Under the pieces are notes generated by a model, which made no database searches, was not told the origin of the DNA, and saw nothing but the letters and a program-made list of their open reading frames with translations. 47,701 bases of DNA, taken from Bodo saltans (lineage: Eukaryota; Euglenozoa; Kinetoplastea; Eubodonida; Bodonidae). The position numbers and the translations under genes are program-made. The DNA is taken from positions 1-47,701 of the forward strand of contig CYKH01001399.1 of assembly GCA_001460835.1 (NCBI GenBank). Reading direction: 5' to 3'. Shown here piece by piece: positions 9,401 to 17,514 of this stretch (position 1 is the first letter of the stretch; the number at the start of each line of letters is the position of its first letter).

Positions 9401-10223
9401 CGCGTCACTCCGCCAAGAAAATATTGAAATGATGTCCAAGCTCGGTTTTGTGAGCGCTCACATGCGCGATACTGAAACGGCGGTGACTGAACGGCTACTT
9501 CAAACTCAGCTACAACTTAATGAAACGTCCGAGAAGCTTCAATCTGCATTGGCGTTATGCGCTCAACACGAAGTACAATTGAGCAATGCTGACGCAGTTT
9601 TGTCTCGGCAGCAATCTGACATGCAATCACTTCGTGAGGAACTTGAGCACGCAAGAAATACTGAACGTCAACTTTCGCATAACTTGAAGGAATCGACGAT
9701 GGAAGTTGACCGTGCCATTTCAAAACTCGACCACGAAGGAACGCTGCGTGAACGAGCTGTAAGCGCGTTAGATGCATCAAAGCATGAATGCTCTCGCTTG
9801 AGCCTCATCATTAACGAAGAGGCTGCGCGGCATCGTCGAAAGGAAGCAGATCTTACAGCGCAGCTGGACGAAGCACACCGGACTTCACGGGCTGGGGAGT
9901 CCAGTTTGCGCCTTGTCGAAGCAGAATTGCTTGATGCGCGCAGGAAAGTGGAGCGCAGCGAGTTTGCTCGCTTGTCAATAGAGAAAGAAGCATCAGATGC
10001 CGCGCGTCGATTCGAGGAAGTCTCGCAGCGACAGCGAGACGCATTGCACGAAGCCAATCAAAAACTTATGAGTATGCAAGATGAAATATCGAGGATTTCA
10101 ATGCGCCTTGCAGCCTCTGATATGGCTTCGTCAAAGCTGCGTGCGTCGCATCGGGATAAAGATGAACTTTTGTCACTTCTCGCGAGTGAAGTTCGGCATC
10201 ACCCCAAAGTTGCTAGCTACTGA
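6429..10223 (+). CDS. WD40 beta-propeller protein with a very long coiled coil
   Basis: In this 1264-residue protein the first 300 or so residues are WD40-like repeats, for example NCLWVGRSDGAITALDTDT, VWSSSQDETIRCWDF and LLFSASLDGAYVLWDIERG. From about 320 to the end the sequence is almost unbroken heptad coiled coil rich in Glu, Leu, Gln, Ser and Arg, with few prolines. No transmembrane segment or enzymatic motif is seen. The form fits a structural or tethering protein of the cytoskeleton, basal body or Golgi, with the propeller as a docking head, but I cannot name an orthologue. The start is the first ATG after AG at 6423-6424. The stop at 10223 leaves under 100 bases to the next start. 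Confidence 0.8.
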   Translation: MISLVNTYPTSDTVIACAVDKDTVWTAELNGWVRGRNSSDCSIVRHYRLPHGVDPTSLVVMHNCLWVGRSDGAITALDTDTLEQVREFHHHDESVTSLCVLPNGRVASACAAGVVAMWDEETLNCLASRQIRRVGPVNCIVYSAQQRYLVTHDDDHQLVFLALGDANALPLSTITRVIGHQLEILSLVAMTSRVWSSSQDETIRCWDFQTSSCLFTLVHHRAPVHHISLVGTELLFSASLDGAYVLWDIERGSVKHSETIVPINRNESPMTGSEKTAKQFVFCAAHVGYCAVPRLWASVTNGSILGFSANASITASGFDLARRDELSVLRNRVPFTEQELGIFMLEKKSLFEATLRRTQFDSSVLLLFQEEQSLRSELCTQHHAQLLGFRDATVAFLLARVLDLDVALSALHEESSAEHRGWVDELDSTKRALHNTQVELQRLELDRLEQSKAAQTHHSKIVELEAELSRVSAGEKSLALVSESLQLVQDKLLAVEAECIASKEQLSASYKMLSDVTESESRKEQYIIELEDERSNLFAKFSVLEESFIALDRYNKGIAAELAAAKADCSTWQSRCTKLEMDASILQEERSNALALNEQLRLAMRELNDSTQCNAELGASAVAQLELLVADTARRADALSKELLQSRLQIDKLECEAEVSRLLSEEREMRSNLVNEHAFVLMPAQHDFVLSTVSLDVATLLAPHTKSSSRDAKTQCKMMSERCETFVALSEALVIDRDQCRSALRDAESSISLLTLRGNQLAADIAASKSDEVARLKELHDSFDCEMKSRSHEFDASLSHALAMQKMDLEMNHSALVERDRADYELRMHQILDERDSHIEAANLEIRAHIRQIQDLEDDAMRKHRDHESLLTERRREMNDMAHELKTQVVRITADRDQLRSLVSQAQQRLSVEESACRLLREENSQLQENNDLISKHVLEVESALEEKLTSAHVEINRWHDRFQALVATNRKLELQCSTLESRCTAEENVAASLRQENIEMMSKLGFVSAHMRDTETAVTERLLQTQLQLNETSEKLQSALALCAQHEVQLSNADAVLSRQQSDMQSLREELEHARNTERQLSHNLKESTMEVDRAISKLDHEGTLRERAVSALDASKHECSRLSLIINEEAARHRRKEADLTAQLDEAHRTSRAGESSLRLVEAELLDARRKVERSEFARLSIEKEASDAARRFEEVSQRQRDALHEANQKLMSMQDEISRISMRLAASDMASSKLRASHRDKDELLSLLASEVRHHPKVASY

Positions 10224-10295
10224 GTTCACTGTACAACTGCCACCACCTCCACCTCTGTGTTTGTTTTCTCCAATGTGCTTGAAACCCCTCAGTGC

Positions 10296-10316
10296 TTTCG
10301 TTTTTTACTGCGCAAG
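10296..10316 (+). promoter_or_regulatory. Spliced-leader acceptor for the J-domain gene
   Basis: A short T-rich tract ends in AG at 10315-10316, directly before the ATG at 10317. An alternative AG lies at 10291-10292 after a C/T-rich tract. Either one places the start at 10317 and excludes an in-frame upstream ATG at 10257. Confidence 0.5.
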
Positions 10317-11609
10317 ATGGAAAGTCAAGGCTCATTCTACAAAGTCCTTGGTGTGCAACGGACGGCAAGTGAGAAGGATTTGAGAGACGCTTACAAGAAC
10401 GCTGCGATTAAAGCACATCCTGACAAGGGTGGATCACATCAGGAGTTTTCTGCTCTGCAGAAGGCCTACGAGACGCTTCGAGACACTGAAAAGCGGCGAG
10501 AATATGATCGGGAGCTGCAGCAAAAACGCCAAGCAAAATATTTCCGTCGGCCACCTCCCGTGCAACCAGTTAAAGCGCCTACAAGCTTCGTGCTTCAAGA
10601 CGGCGAACAGTACATCTTCGAAACGGCACCGGACCGACTGCGCTGCAAATTTCGACACGGGGACATTGTTTCGTGCGCAGGCTCCACTGGGTGCTTCATT
10701 GGACTTGGTGCGTATGAGACACTGTACTGGGTGAAGCAGGGGCAATCGTACGCAAGTGCTCTATTCTCACTTGGGATGGGGGACGATTTGGTGAAGATCG
10801 TGATGCGCGCAGCAGCTCATTCCGCCCCCCAGAGAAAGCCTTCGTTTGCAGCTCCAGCACCTTCGGGCCCACAAAATGCACCCAATACGCCAAGGCGAGG
10901 ATCTTCAGCAGTTGATGAGCGAGTCCAGCGGCTTAGAGACGAAATTATTCGTGACGAGAAGCTGCGACGAGCAGATCAACGAACACTTCGAATGCAATGT
11001 GAAGAGCGTGACCGGCGAAACGAAGTGGAGACACTTTTTCGAGAAACGCTGGGCGACATGAAGCACCAGTTTGTTGCGGGAATTCGTCGTCTGAGGTTGC
11101 TGCACCCAAGGACAGATGTTGACCCGCTGCGTGCTCCGAATCGTGTCGTGTCGCGGTCTCCTGTCAGGGACTACATCCGAGGGAAGAGCCCGATGGTTGC
11201 ACGGTATAACACAACTACGACAGCTGCTCGACCTCAGCCTAGCCCTATGCGACCACCCCGTGCTCAAACACCAGTTGCACCAGCCAGGAAAGCGTCAGCT
11301 GTTGCGCATACTTCTAGAACACCGCTTCGCTCGGTGACTCCACTTGCCAGAGCAAGGAGCGGCAGTGCTACTGCAGTCCCGTTTTCCGCACTTTCGGGAA
11401 AGGCGATAGGGACTGGCGTGTCTTCGATCCGACGAGGCAGTGTCCAAGTCCGGGCAGGATGTTTTGTAGGGGAGAGTAGTACTGCTGCTAATGGAGCCTC
11501 GATCTCCGCGGTTCGGCGAGTTACCTCTGTCTCACCGGCACGGCGTCCGTCTACGCAACCAGCCGCTGAACCGGTTCCAGTCATTCGTTTTCGCCGCAGG
11601 GATGAGTGA
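10317..11609 (+). CDS. DnaJ/Hsp40 J-domain protein (class C)
   Basis: This is a J-domain co-chaperone that would stimulate the ATPase of an Hsp70 partner. The 430-residue protein starts with a complete J domain (residues about 6-66) with the essential HPD at 34-36 and a typical helix IV (TEKRREYDRELQQ). It lacks the Gly/Phe region and the zinc-binding CxxCxGxG repeats, so it is class C. Residues about 85-155 form a compact beta-rich segment (CKFRHGDIVSCAGSTGCFIG, then a YWVKQGQSY-like strand) resembling an SH3/KOW-like barrel. The last 200 residues are basic, rich in Ser, Pro and Arg with several RSP/SPVR motifs, and probably disordered. The start at 10317 was chosen because the 20 upstream codons fall in the acceptor tract. 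Confidence 0.85.
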   Translation: MESQGSFYKVLGVQRTASEKDLRDAYKNAAIKAHPDKGGSHQEFSALQKAYETLRDTEKRREYDRELQQKRQAKYFRRPPPVQPVKAPTSFVLQDGEQYIFETAPDRLRCKFRHGDIVSCAGSTGCFIGLGAYETLYWVKQGQSYASALFSLGMGDDLVKIVMRAAAHSAPQRKPSFAAPAPSGPQNAPNTPRRGSSAVDERVQRLRDEIIRDEKLRRADQRTLRMQCEERDRRNEVETLFRETLGDMKHQFVAGIRRLRLLHPRTDVDPLRAPNRVVSRSPVRDYIRGKSPMVARYNTTTTAARPQPSPMRPPRAQTPVAPARKASAVAHTSRTPLRSVTPLARARSGSATAVPFSALSGKAIGTGVSSIRRGSVQVRAGCFVGESSTAANGASISAVRRVTSVSPARRPSTQPAAEPVPVIRFRRRDE

Positions 11610-11680
11610 TGCCGTTCTTGTAAACTGTAAATTTTTAATTTGTTCACTCCAGTGTTACCCTTTCAAACAGAATCAAAAAC

Positions 11681-11706
11681 TACTTTCTGCTACTTCTTTT
11701 TCGAAG
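11681..11706 (+). promoter_or_regulatory. Spliced-leader acceptor for the GAF gene
   Basis: A pyrimidine tract (TACTTTCTGCTACTTCTTTT) is followed by AG at 11705-11706, four bases before the ATG at 11711. Confidence 0.6.
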
Positions 11707-11710
11707 AGAA

Positions 11711-13294
11711 ATGGTCGTCGGAACCTTCACCCCAGAGGTTGCCTCCAGCTTTGAGTACCTGCGGCACGCCATTGAGGACATTGGAGATGACCACGTTCGT
11801 AGCACCATCACGGCGATTGTAGACGGGCTCGTGTCCAACATCGAGAACCAGATGTTGCTTGTGTTTGCAAATTGTTCTATCCAAGAATTTGAACGAGAGC
11901 AGCTCCTGTTGAAGAAGCGCCAAGATGCCAACCTTCTCGAGTATTACGTGGAATCGGTGAAGAAGATGGAAGAACATGGCCTCACAGACCCAGCAAAACC
12001 CCAAGGCGTATCCGACGGAGGACGGGAAACGAAGCACCCAAAGACGACTGACGACTCGCTGCTTCGACAAATTGCTCCTGATACAGAAATCAGTAAAATG
12101 TTAATGGCAACGATGCATTGTGTTACTCAAGCACTGGCGCACAACACCAACGCCGAGCGTGCAATTCTTCACCTCAGCCATAAGAGCACAGGTAGCCTGA
12201 AGGCTCTGTGTTCCATACCAGACTACAGCATCGCGTTTCGTGGACTGACAACCCCAAACCACCAAGGTGTCATTGGAAACTGCTTCTCAACCGGCCTCGC
12301 TGTGCGAGTGGACGAGATCGATGCCGATAAGAGGAAAACAATGTACACCAACGCAGTCGATGTTCACAGCGTGCTGGCGTTCCCTATTCTAGAGCCTATT
12401 AGGAACACACCGATTGGAGTGGTGGAGCTCGTCAACAAGTCCCAAGGAGCCCCATGGACTGCAATGGACGAGGCACATGCATCACACTGCTCTTTGGTGC
12501 TGCAGTATTTCCTGCACACCTTCGGTGCCCATCTTGATATGCTAGCAGCACCAGTGTACAATGCAACGCAGCTTAACTTGGTCCATGGCTACCACCCTGG
12601 TCAAATACCTAATGACCTTGCCAGGCTGCCTGGTGGCGCCTCTGGTGCGTTCATAAAGACACAATTGGTGGCGAGAATTCATAGTGCAGAGCAGTTCCCA
12701 GCAAGGACTCGCCATACGAGTAACTTGTACCAGGTGGAGGTGCTCGCCAACGTTCGAGAACTTAGTGAGTATCTCGAACTGATGGATTTCAACATGAGGT
12801 CGAACATCAACGAGCTTGTAGCGCTTAAGCAGCGTGAGCTTGAGCTCAAAGATACAATTCAGAAATTGAATATTCGCGTCAAGGTTCAAGAAGAGAATGC
12901 ACAGCACCTCCAAGACCAACTAAACGATGCCAAGCGAGTTATCTTGGCTCAGAAGGTTAGCACAGGGGAGTCCACTAGCCGCCTTGACGGTATGAGCACC
13001 TACCGTGCAGGAATGACGACTCGCCAATCTCTTACGCAGCGTTCGCTTCAAAAGATGCCCCTCACTGCCCACAGCAACAAACAAGGCGCATCGTCAGCTT
13101 CCGTTGCTGATTCTGCTGGGAATCTACCCCCAATGAGGGAACCGCTTCGCCCATCCACACTTCATGATTTCTTGGCATCAGCAACAGTAGAGTTGCAGAA
13201 GTTACAAAAAAGAGCTATGGGGAATTCGAACGCCATGCAACGCCATCGTATGTTTTCAACTCCAGAGCCCACCAAGTCGCAGTTTCCAAAGTAG
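11711..13294 (+). CDS. GAF-domain protein with C-terminal coiled coil
   Basis: This 527-residue protein has a central GAF domain at about residues 125-280. It shows the typical order of an N-terminal helix, a GVIGNCFSTGLAVRVDEID strand-turn, a VHSVLAFPIL strand and a PIGVVELVNKS strand ending in an NKS turn like the NKxxxxF motif of phosphodiesterase GAF domains. GAF domains bind small ligands, often cyclic nucleotides, or mediate dimerisation. No phosphodiesterase, cyclase or kinase catalytic domain is attached. Residues about 1-110 are mainly helical. Residues about 345-420 are coiled coil (ELVALKQRELELKDTIQKLN). The remaining tail is Ser/Thr/Gln-rich. The likely role is a ligand-responsive scaffold, but the ligand cannot be named from sequence. 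Confidence 0.75.
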   Translation: MVVGTFTPEVASSFEYLRHAIEDIGDDHVRSTITAIVDGLVSNIENQMLLVFANCSIQEFEREQLLLKKRQDANLLEYYVESVKKMEEHGLTDPAKPQGVSDGGRETKHPKTTDDSLLRQIAPDTEISKMLMATMHCVTQALAHNTNAERAILHLSHKSTGSLKALCSIPDYSIAFRGLTTPNHQGVIGNCFSTGLAVRVDEIDADKRKTMYTNAVDVHSVLAFPILEPIRNTPIGVVELVNKSQGAPWTAMDEAHASHCSLVLQYFLHTFGAHLDMLAAPVYNATQLNLVHGYHPGQIPNDLARLPGGASGAFIKTQLVARIHSAEQFPARTRHTSNLYQVEVLANVRELSEYLELMDFNMRSNINELVALKQRELELKDTIQKLNIRVKVQEENAQHLQDQLNDAKRVILAQKVSTGESTSRLDGMSTYRAGMTTRQSLTQRSLQKMPLTAHSNKQGASSASVADSAGNLPPMREPLRPSTLHDFLASATVELQKLQKRAMGNSNAMQRHRMFSTPEPTKSQFPK

Positions 13295-13380
13295 TACTCT
13301 TGTTCAGTGTAGATTCAAGACGATTGAGTTTTTATGAAAGTAGTGCGAAGCTGCACGCGCTACAAATTTTTACTCTCTGG

Positions 13381-13402
13381 CTCCTTTTTTGTTTCTTGCC
13401 AG
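13381..13402 (+). promoter_or_regulatory. Spliced-leader acceptor for the NAGPA-like gene
   Basis: The tract CTCCTTTTTTGTTTCTTGCC is followed by AG at 13401-13402, 13 bases before the ATG at 13416. It lies inside the frame that opens at 13389, so the first nine codons of that longer frame are leader and not protein. Confidence 0.7.
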
Positions 13403-13415
13403 AACAGGGGAAGCG

Positions 13416-14741
13416 ATGAAGTTCCTGTGGTTCGCTGCTGTTGTGGCACCGCTCATCTTAATCGCCACTTGCCTCGAGGCAACGCCGCAAGAAAGGAAAC
13501 AAAGAACAACCGATGAAGTGCTTCCATTCTCTGTCGTCACCTTTCCGCGAACAGCATCTCGCGACAAGGAGTACCTTTCTAAGAGCATTCTTAAAGACCG
13601 AGTTCCAGGTGGATTTTCAACTTTTGTTGCCCACATGTACACCGCTAAAGATCCCATCCATCACTTTTCTGTGTTACAGCCTAAGAGAGGGTGCGGCACG
13701 TTAGACACGCCGGGGATGACTGCGGATGCAAGCGGCGGCTGTGATGTTGCCACCAACGGTGGTTTTTTCATCCCAGGCGACGATGTGGTTGACCACAAGT
13801 GCATTGGCCCTCTTGTGTCGAATGGCTATTGGAGGCACCACGAGCACCGCAACAACGTCATGTTTGGCGTTCGTGCACCACACGATGGAGATACGACTGT
13901 CTCGTACTTTTTCGGGTACATGGATGAAGAGACAATGGAAGCTTCGCGGTGGCTGCAGCTCGTCTCGGGTGTCGTTTGGCTTGTGAAAGACGGCAAAGTC
14001 AATGTACAGAATAGTATGAAGTATGAGAATTTCACAGCTGAGCGCAGTGGCACCGGCGAGACATTTCGCAATCTGCGAGCACCGAGGTTGGCTGTCGGGA
14101 TCACGAAAACTGGGGAATTGATCTTGCTGGCGATTGACGGCTCTGAGCCAGATTGGGAGGGGCTGACGTTAGATGACGTGGCACAAGTTCTTGTGGGACT
14201 TGGAGCCGTACAGGCGATTAATCTTGACGGTGGTGGAAGTGTCTCAGTGTTTGAGGGTGACGATATTGTCAACGTTCCGAGTGATGTGTGTCCAAACACG
14301 ACATTCCCAAAGTACCGCTGTGCCCGTAAGGTGAGCTCTGTCATGTGCTTACATGCGTATGCAAACCCTCGCATCACGAGAACTGCAACGCGCCACCGAT
14401 CGCAAACAATTCTTCCGTCATTCACCACCTTTACCGTCTCGGTGAGCCAACACGCACAACTGGAAGGGGCACCACAATCATGGATGTCAAGTGAAGGGCT
14501 GCAGCGTGGCGCTATTCTCGTCGCTGAAGTGATCATTCCCTTGGCAATAGTCATGTGGGTGGGGTGGCACCTCCTGCTAAAGTGGAGGCAGTACCATGCA
14601 GCTGCTGGTGATCGAGTGCGCCTTGCAGGTCCAGATACTGAGTCCGACGGGGAGGCATCTGACGTTGGTGGTGACGTTGCGGTGGAGCCAGACGTTGAGC
14701 TGCGGCCGGAACTAGCATCAAAAGTGGTCGAGACCGTGTAG
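13416..14741 (+). CDS. Phosphodiester glycosidase (NAGPA/uncovering-enzyme-like), type I membrane protein
   Basis: In animals NAGPA removes N-acetylglucosamine from GlcNAc-phosphomannose on lysosomal enzymes to expose mannose 6-phosphate. This 441-residue protein has a signal peptide (residues about 1-22), the NAGPA-type catalytic domain, one C-terminal membrane helix (about 365-390) and a cytoplasmic tail of about 50 residues rich in acidic residues. That is the same topology as the animal enzyme. Family motifs are clear: CDVATNGGFF with a downstream CIGPLVSNG (about 108-133), RAPRLAVGI, and INLDGGGSVSVF (about 268-279). Paired cysteines in the lumenal part suggest disulfides. Bacterial and protist members of this fold act on other phosphodiester-linked sugars, so the substrate is unproven. 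The short start is set by the acceptor at 13401-13402. Confidence 0.8.
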   Translation: MKFLWFAAVVAPLILIATCLEATPQERKQRTTDEVLPFSVVTFPRTASRDKEYLSKSILKDRVPGGFSTFVAHMYTAKDPIHHFSVLQPKRGCGTLDTPGMTADASGGCDVATNGGFFIPGDDVVDHKCIGPLVSNGYWRHHEHRNNVMFGVRAPHDGDTTVSYFFGYMDEETMEASRWLQLVSGVVWLVKDGKVNVQNSMKYENFTAERSGTGETFRNLRAPRLAVGITKTGELILLAIDGSEPDWEGLTLDDVAQVLVGLGAVQAINLDGGGSVSVFEGDDIVNVPSDVCPNTTFPKYRCARKVSSVMCLHAYANPRITRTATRHRSQTILPSFTTFTVSVSQHAQLEGAPQSWMSSEGLQRGAILVAEVIIPLAIVMWVGWHLLLKWRQYHAAAGDRVRLAGPDTESDGEASDVGGDVAVEPDVELRPELASKVVETV

Positions 14742-14878
14742 AATTAATCAAATCTCTGCTTGTTCGATCGATTCAACGAAAGTGTGAAGTTGGTACCACC
14801 TTAACTACTGATTTGCGTCTTAATGCTTTCACTTGTTTTCATTTCAACTTAACAAGCTCTGTTCGTCCGCAATAGTTG

Positions 14879-15586
14879 ATGAGCAGCGCACCGCGGCCTC
14901 CAAGCGCCAACAGAAGAGTCCAAGAAGCACTCCAGCTGTTTTCAGAGCTGCAGAGTGTTTCTATTGCAGACATCAACGATGGAGATAGGTTGCGCACGTC
15001 ATCAGCACCGTCAAATATAGTGCGACCTGCAGCCCCTGTGGCACCATCCAAACCCGTTGCAGGCAAGAAACTGCCGTCTCAAAGTCATGTCGAAGAGTTG
15101 AAGCACAAAGTGAATGTAGCTGACGCAATTATGAAAAGACTTCACAAGAAGAACCAGGAACTCATTGCCCAGCTGGAGTCGCGTGGCGATCAAAGCGCGG
15201 TTGTTTCAGGCGACATCAGCCATGTAGTTGCCCAGCTGCGAAAGGATATTGTCACAAGAGACAAAGAGATTCAGCAGTTGAAGTCGACACTGCGATCTAG
15301 TGGTCAGCGTGATGACCCCATTCCATCGTCGTCTCGAATTTTGCAGCAGCTGCATGACGCAGAGAGATCAAAGTTGAACAAACAATACAATTCACTTGCA
15401 GAAAGCAAGCTGGAGTACATTGCACAGGGTGAGTCGACTGGCAAGGTAAACAAAGAGGTGAAGCTTTTTTTCCAGGCAATGAAGCAGAAATTACTGGACG
15501 ATGCGATCTACTACGATGCGTCTAGAGCCGCACTGAACGAATCACTTTTCGACGCGGAGTACAAACTCGCGAGTGCCGCTTTGTAG
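14879..15586 (+). CDS. Small coiled-coil protein of unknown function
   Basis: I do not recognise this 235-residue protein. A short N-terminal helix (VQEALQLFSELQSV) is followed by a Ser/Pro/Ala-rich linker (about 38-65), a coiled coil (about 68-105), a second helical stretch (about 115-140) and a helical C-terminal third. The C-terminal third (GKVNKEVKLFFQAMKQKLLD and on) looks the most conserved by composition. There is no membrane segment or enzyme motif. It could be a flagellar or basal-body structural protein, and the next gene is the axonemal PF16, but adjacency is weak evidence in kinetoplastids. The start is the ATG at 14879. AGs at 14855-14856 and 14874-14875 are both possible acceptors. 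Confidence 0.65.
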   Translation: MSSAPRPPSANRRVQEALQLFSELQSVSIADINDGDRLRTSSAPSNIVRPAAPVAPSKPVAGKKLPSQSHVEELKHKVNVADAIMKRLHKKNQELIAQLESRGDQSAVVSGDISHVVAQLRKDIVTRDKEIQQLKSTLRSSGQRDDPIPSSSRILQQLHDAERSKLNKQYNSLAESKLEYIAQGESTGKVNKEVKLFFQAMKQKLLDDAIYYDASRAALNESLFDAEYKLASAAL

Positions 15587-15641
15587 AGTTGCTCAATTTC
15601 ATTGTGATTATCCTCCTCATCAAAAGATAGGTGTCTTGCCA

Positions 15642-15672
15642 ACTATTTTATTCCATTGCTTGATTGCACCAG
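15642..15672 (+). promoter_or_regulatory. Spliced-leader acceptor for PF16
   Basis: A T-rich tract (TATTTTATTCCATTGCTTG) is followed by AG at 15671-15672, 14 bases before the ATG at 15687. The reading frame is open back to 15573, overlapping the previous gene, but the acceptor removes those 38 codons. Confidence 0.65.
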
Positions 15673-15686
15673 AAGATAGTAGACAG

Positions 15687-17210
15687 ATGTCTCGACAAAT
15701 TATTCAGGTGTTTGAAGAGTATCAGAAGTCGCGTGTGAAGTTTGTGCAGACCGTTGCCGACCTCGCATCGCGCCCACAGCACGTAGAGGCTCTGCAGAGT
15801 GCCGGCGTGATGCAACTGTTGCGCCCGTTGCTGTTGGACAACGTGCCGTCGATCCAGCAGAGCGCTGCCCTTGCGTTGGGCCGCCTTGCAAACTACAATG
15901 AGGAGCTCGCCGAGAACGTTGTGTCTGGCGATATCCTCGGCCAGCTTGTGTACTCCCTCAGCGACCAGAACCGATTTTACAAGAAGTCCGCGGCGTTCGT
16001 TCTCCGAAGTGTGTCGCGCCACTCGCCCCAGCTTGCTCAGGCCGTTGTGGACAGCCAGGCGGTGGAAGCGTTGGTTGGTTGCCTGGAGGAATTCGACCCC
16101 AGCGTGAAGGAGTCCGCAGCATGGGCACTTGGGTACATTGCGCGCCACAACGGAGACCTCGCTCAGGAGGTTGTAGACAAGGGTGCCATCCCTCCACTAG
16201 TCCTCTGTGTGCAGGAGCCGGAGCTCTCGCTCAAGCGCATTGCCGCTTCGTCGCTGTCCGACATTGCCAAGCACTCCCCCGAGCTTGCTCAGGCAGTAGT
16301 CGACCAGGGCGCCATCGGCCACCTCGCCCCCCTCATCACCAACAGCGACAGCAAGTTGAAGCGTCAAGTGTGCCAGTGCCTCGCCCAGATTGCGAAGCAC
16401 ACGATTGAGCTTGCGGAGTTAGTTGTCGAGGGCGAGATCTTCCCCAAGATCTTCACCCTTCTGAAGGACGTGGACGATGTTGTGCGCAAGAACGCCGCCA
16501 CCTGCATCCGTGAGGTTGCAAAGCACACCCCCGAGCTGGCTCAGCTGATCGTGAACGCTGGAGGTGTTGGAGCCCTCGTAGACTACGTCAACGAGACCCG
16601 TGGCAACGCCCGCCTTCCCGGCGTGATGACCCTCGGCTACATCTCTGCATTCTCGGAGACGCTCGCCTTGGCAGTAGTTGTGTCGAAGGGTATCCCGCCT
16701 CTTGGCCACGCACTTGAGAAGGAGACTGAGGACCATATCAAGGCTGCCGCTGCATGGTCGCTTGGCCAGATCGGCCGCCACAGCGCTGACCACGCGAAGG
16801 CTGTTGCCGACTGCAATATTCTGCCGAAGCTCCTTGATGTCTACCTGAACCGCGAAAGCTCCGACGATCTGAAGACGAAGGCGAAGCGTGCGCTGAAGAG
16901 CATCATCCAGAAGTGCGTGCACCTTCCCGCACTCGAACCGCTGCTGCACCACGAGGCACCCCAGAATATCCTCAAGTACGTGTGCGGCCAGTTCGCGAAG
17001 ATCTTGCCGACCGACATCGGCGCAAAGCGCGAGTTTGTAGCGAACCGTGGACTCGCAACCCTGCAGAAGATCAAGCCAGAGCCTGGGTCCAAGCTGGCTG
17101 AGTACATCCAGACAATCAACAACTGCTACCCACCAGAGATTGTTCAGTACTACTCACCTGACTATGCCCAGACGTTCCTCGACAAGATTGAGAATTACCA
17201 GGTTCAGTAG
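15687..17210 (+). CDS. PF16: PF16/SPAG6 central-pair armadillo protein
   Basis: PF16 (SPAG6) binds the C1 microtubule of the axonemal central pair and is needed for flagellar motility. The 507 residues match the usual family length. It starts with the conserved MSRQIIQVFEEYQKSRVKFV, then has about eight armadillo repeats with the recurring pattern GAI/L-x2-L ... SAAWALGYIARH ... LAQEVVDKGAI. The C-terminal tail (YPPEIVQYYSPDYAQTFLDK) is also family-typical. The gene uses many C-ending codons, unlike the AT-leaning genes to its left, which fits a highly expressed structural protein. Its presence means the organism builds a 9+2 motile flagellum. Confidence 0.96.
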   Translation: MSRQIIQVFEEYQKSRVKFVQTVADLASRPQHVEALQSAGVMQLLRPLLLDNVPSIQQSAALALGRLANYNEELAENVVSGDILGQLVYSLSDQNRFYKKSAAFVLRSVSRHSPQLAQAVVDSQAVEALVGCLEEFDPSVKESAAWALGYIARHNGDLAQEVVDKGAIPPLVLCVQEPELSLKRIAASSLSDIAKHSPELAQAVVDQGAIGHLAPLITNSDSKLKRQVCQCLAQIAKHTIELAELVVEGEIFPKIFTLLKDVDDVVRKNAATCIREVAKHTPELAQLIVNAGGVGALVDYVNETRGNARLPGVMTLGYISAFSETLALAVVVSKGIPPLGHALEKETEDHIKAAAAWSLGQIGRHSADHAKAVADCNILPKLLDVYLNRESSDDLKTKAKRALKSIIQKCVHLPALEPLLHHEAPQNILKYVCGQFAKILPTDIGAKREFVANRGLATLQKIKPEPGSKLAEYIQTINNCYPPEIVQYYSPDYAQTFLDKIENYQVQ

Positions 17211-17514
17211 TATGCGTGTATGTGCAACGTGTTGATGTGTAGTGGTGTACAATGAAAGGCAATAATCAAGAAAAACCAATGTCAAATTGACAACGACAAA
17301 AAGAAAAGAAACAAGAAAAAGCATTTCATGGCTGAGCTGTATGTAGAGAACAATGCATGTATGATGCGCGTCTTGTGCAAGACGACATGAAAGCTAGAAG
17401 TACCCTTACTTGTGTTTGCTACCCCGCCCTTACAAACAACTTAAACCTTTTTGATTGAGTTACTTGTTCTGGTTGTACTGAGCTAATATTTCTTTGCTCC
17501 TCTTGTTGTTAGAC
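17211..17514. other. Intergenic region between PF16 and the cyclase-like gene
   Basis: These 304 bases have no plausible gene on either strand. The left part holds A-rich sequence (about 17265-17325) that may belong to the PF16 3' UTR and polyadenylation zone. The right end is the pyrimidine tract and AG for the next gene (17488-17512). I see no tRNA, snRNA or repeat. Confidence 0.6.
17488..17512 (+). promoter_or_regulatory. Spliced-leader acceptor for the cyclase-like gene
   Basis: The tract TTTCTTTGCTCCTCTTGTTG is followed by AG at 17511-17512, two bases before the ATG at 17515. Confidence 0.65.

Noticed and set aside
13826-14554. 242-codon antisense ORF inside the NAGPA-like gene
   Set aside because: It overlaps catalytic motifs of the + strand gene. 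No acceptor tract or domain supports it.
14876-14878. TTG start three bases ahead of the coiled-coil gene
   Set aside because: An ATG follows directly at 14879, and non-ATG starts are not expected here.
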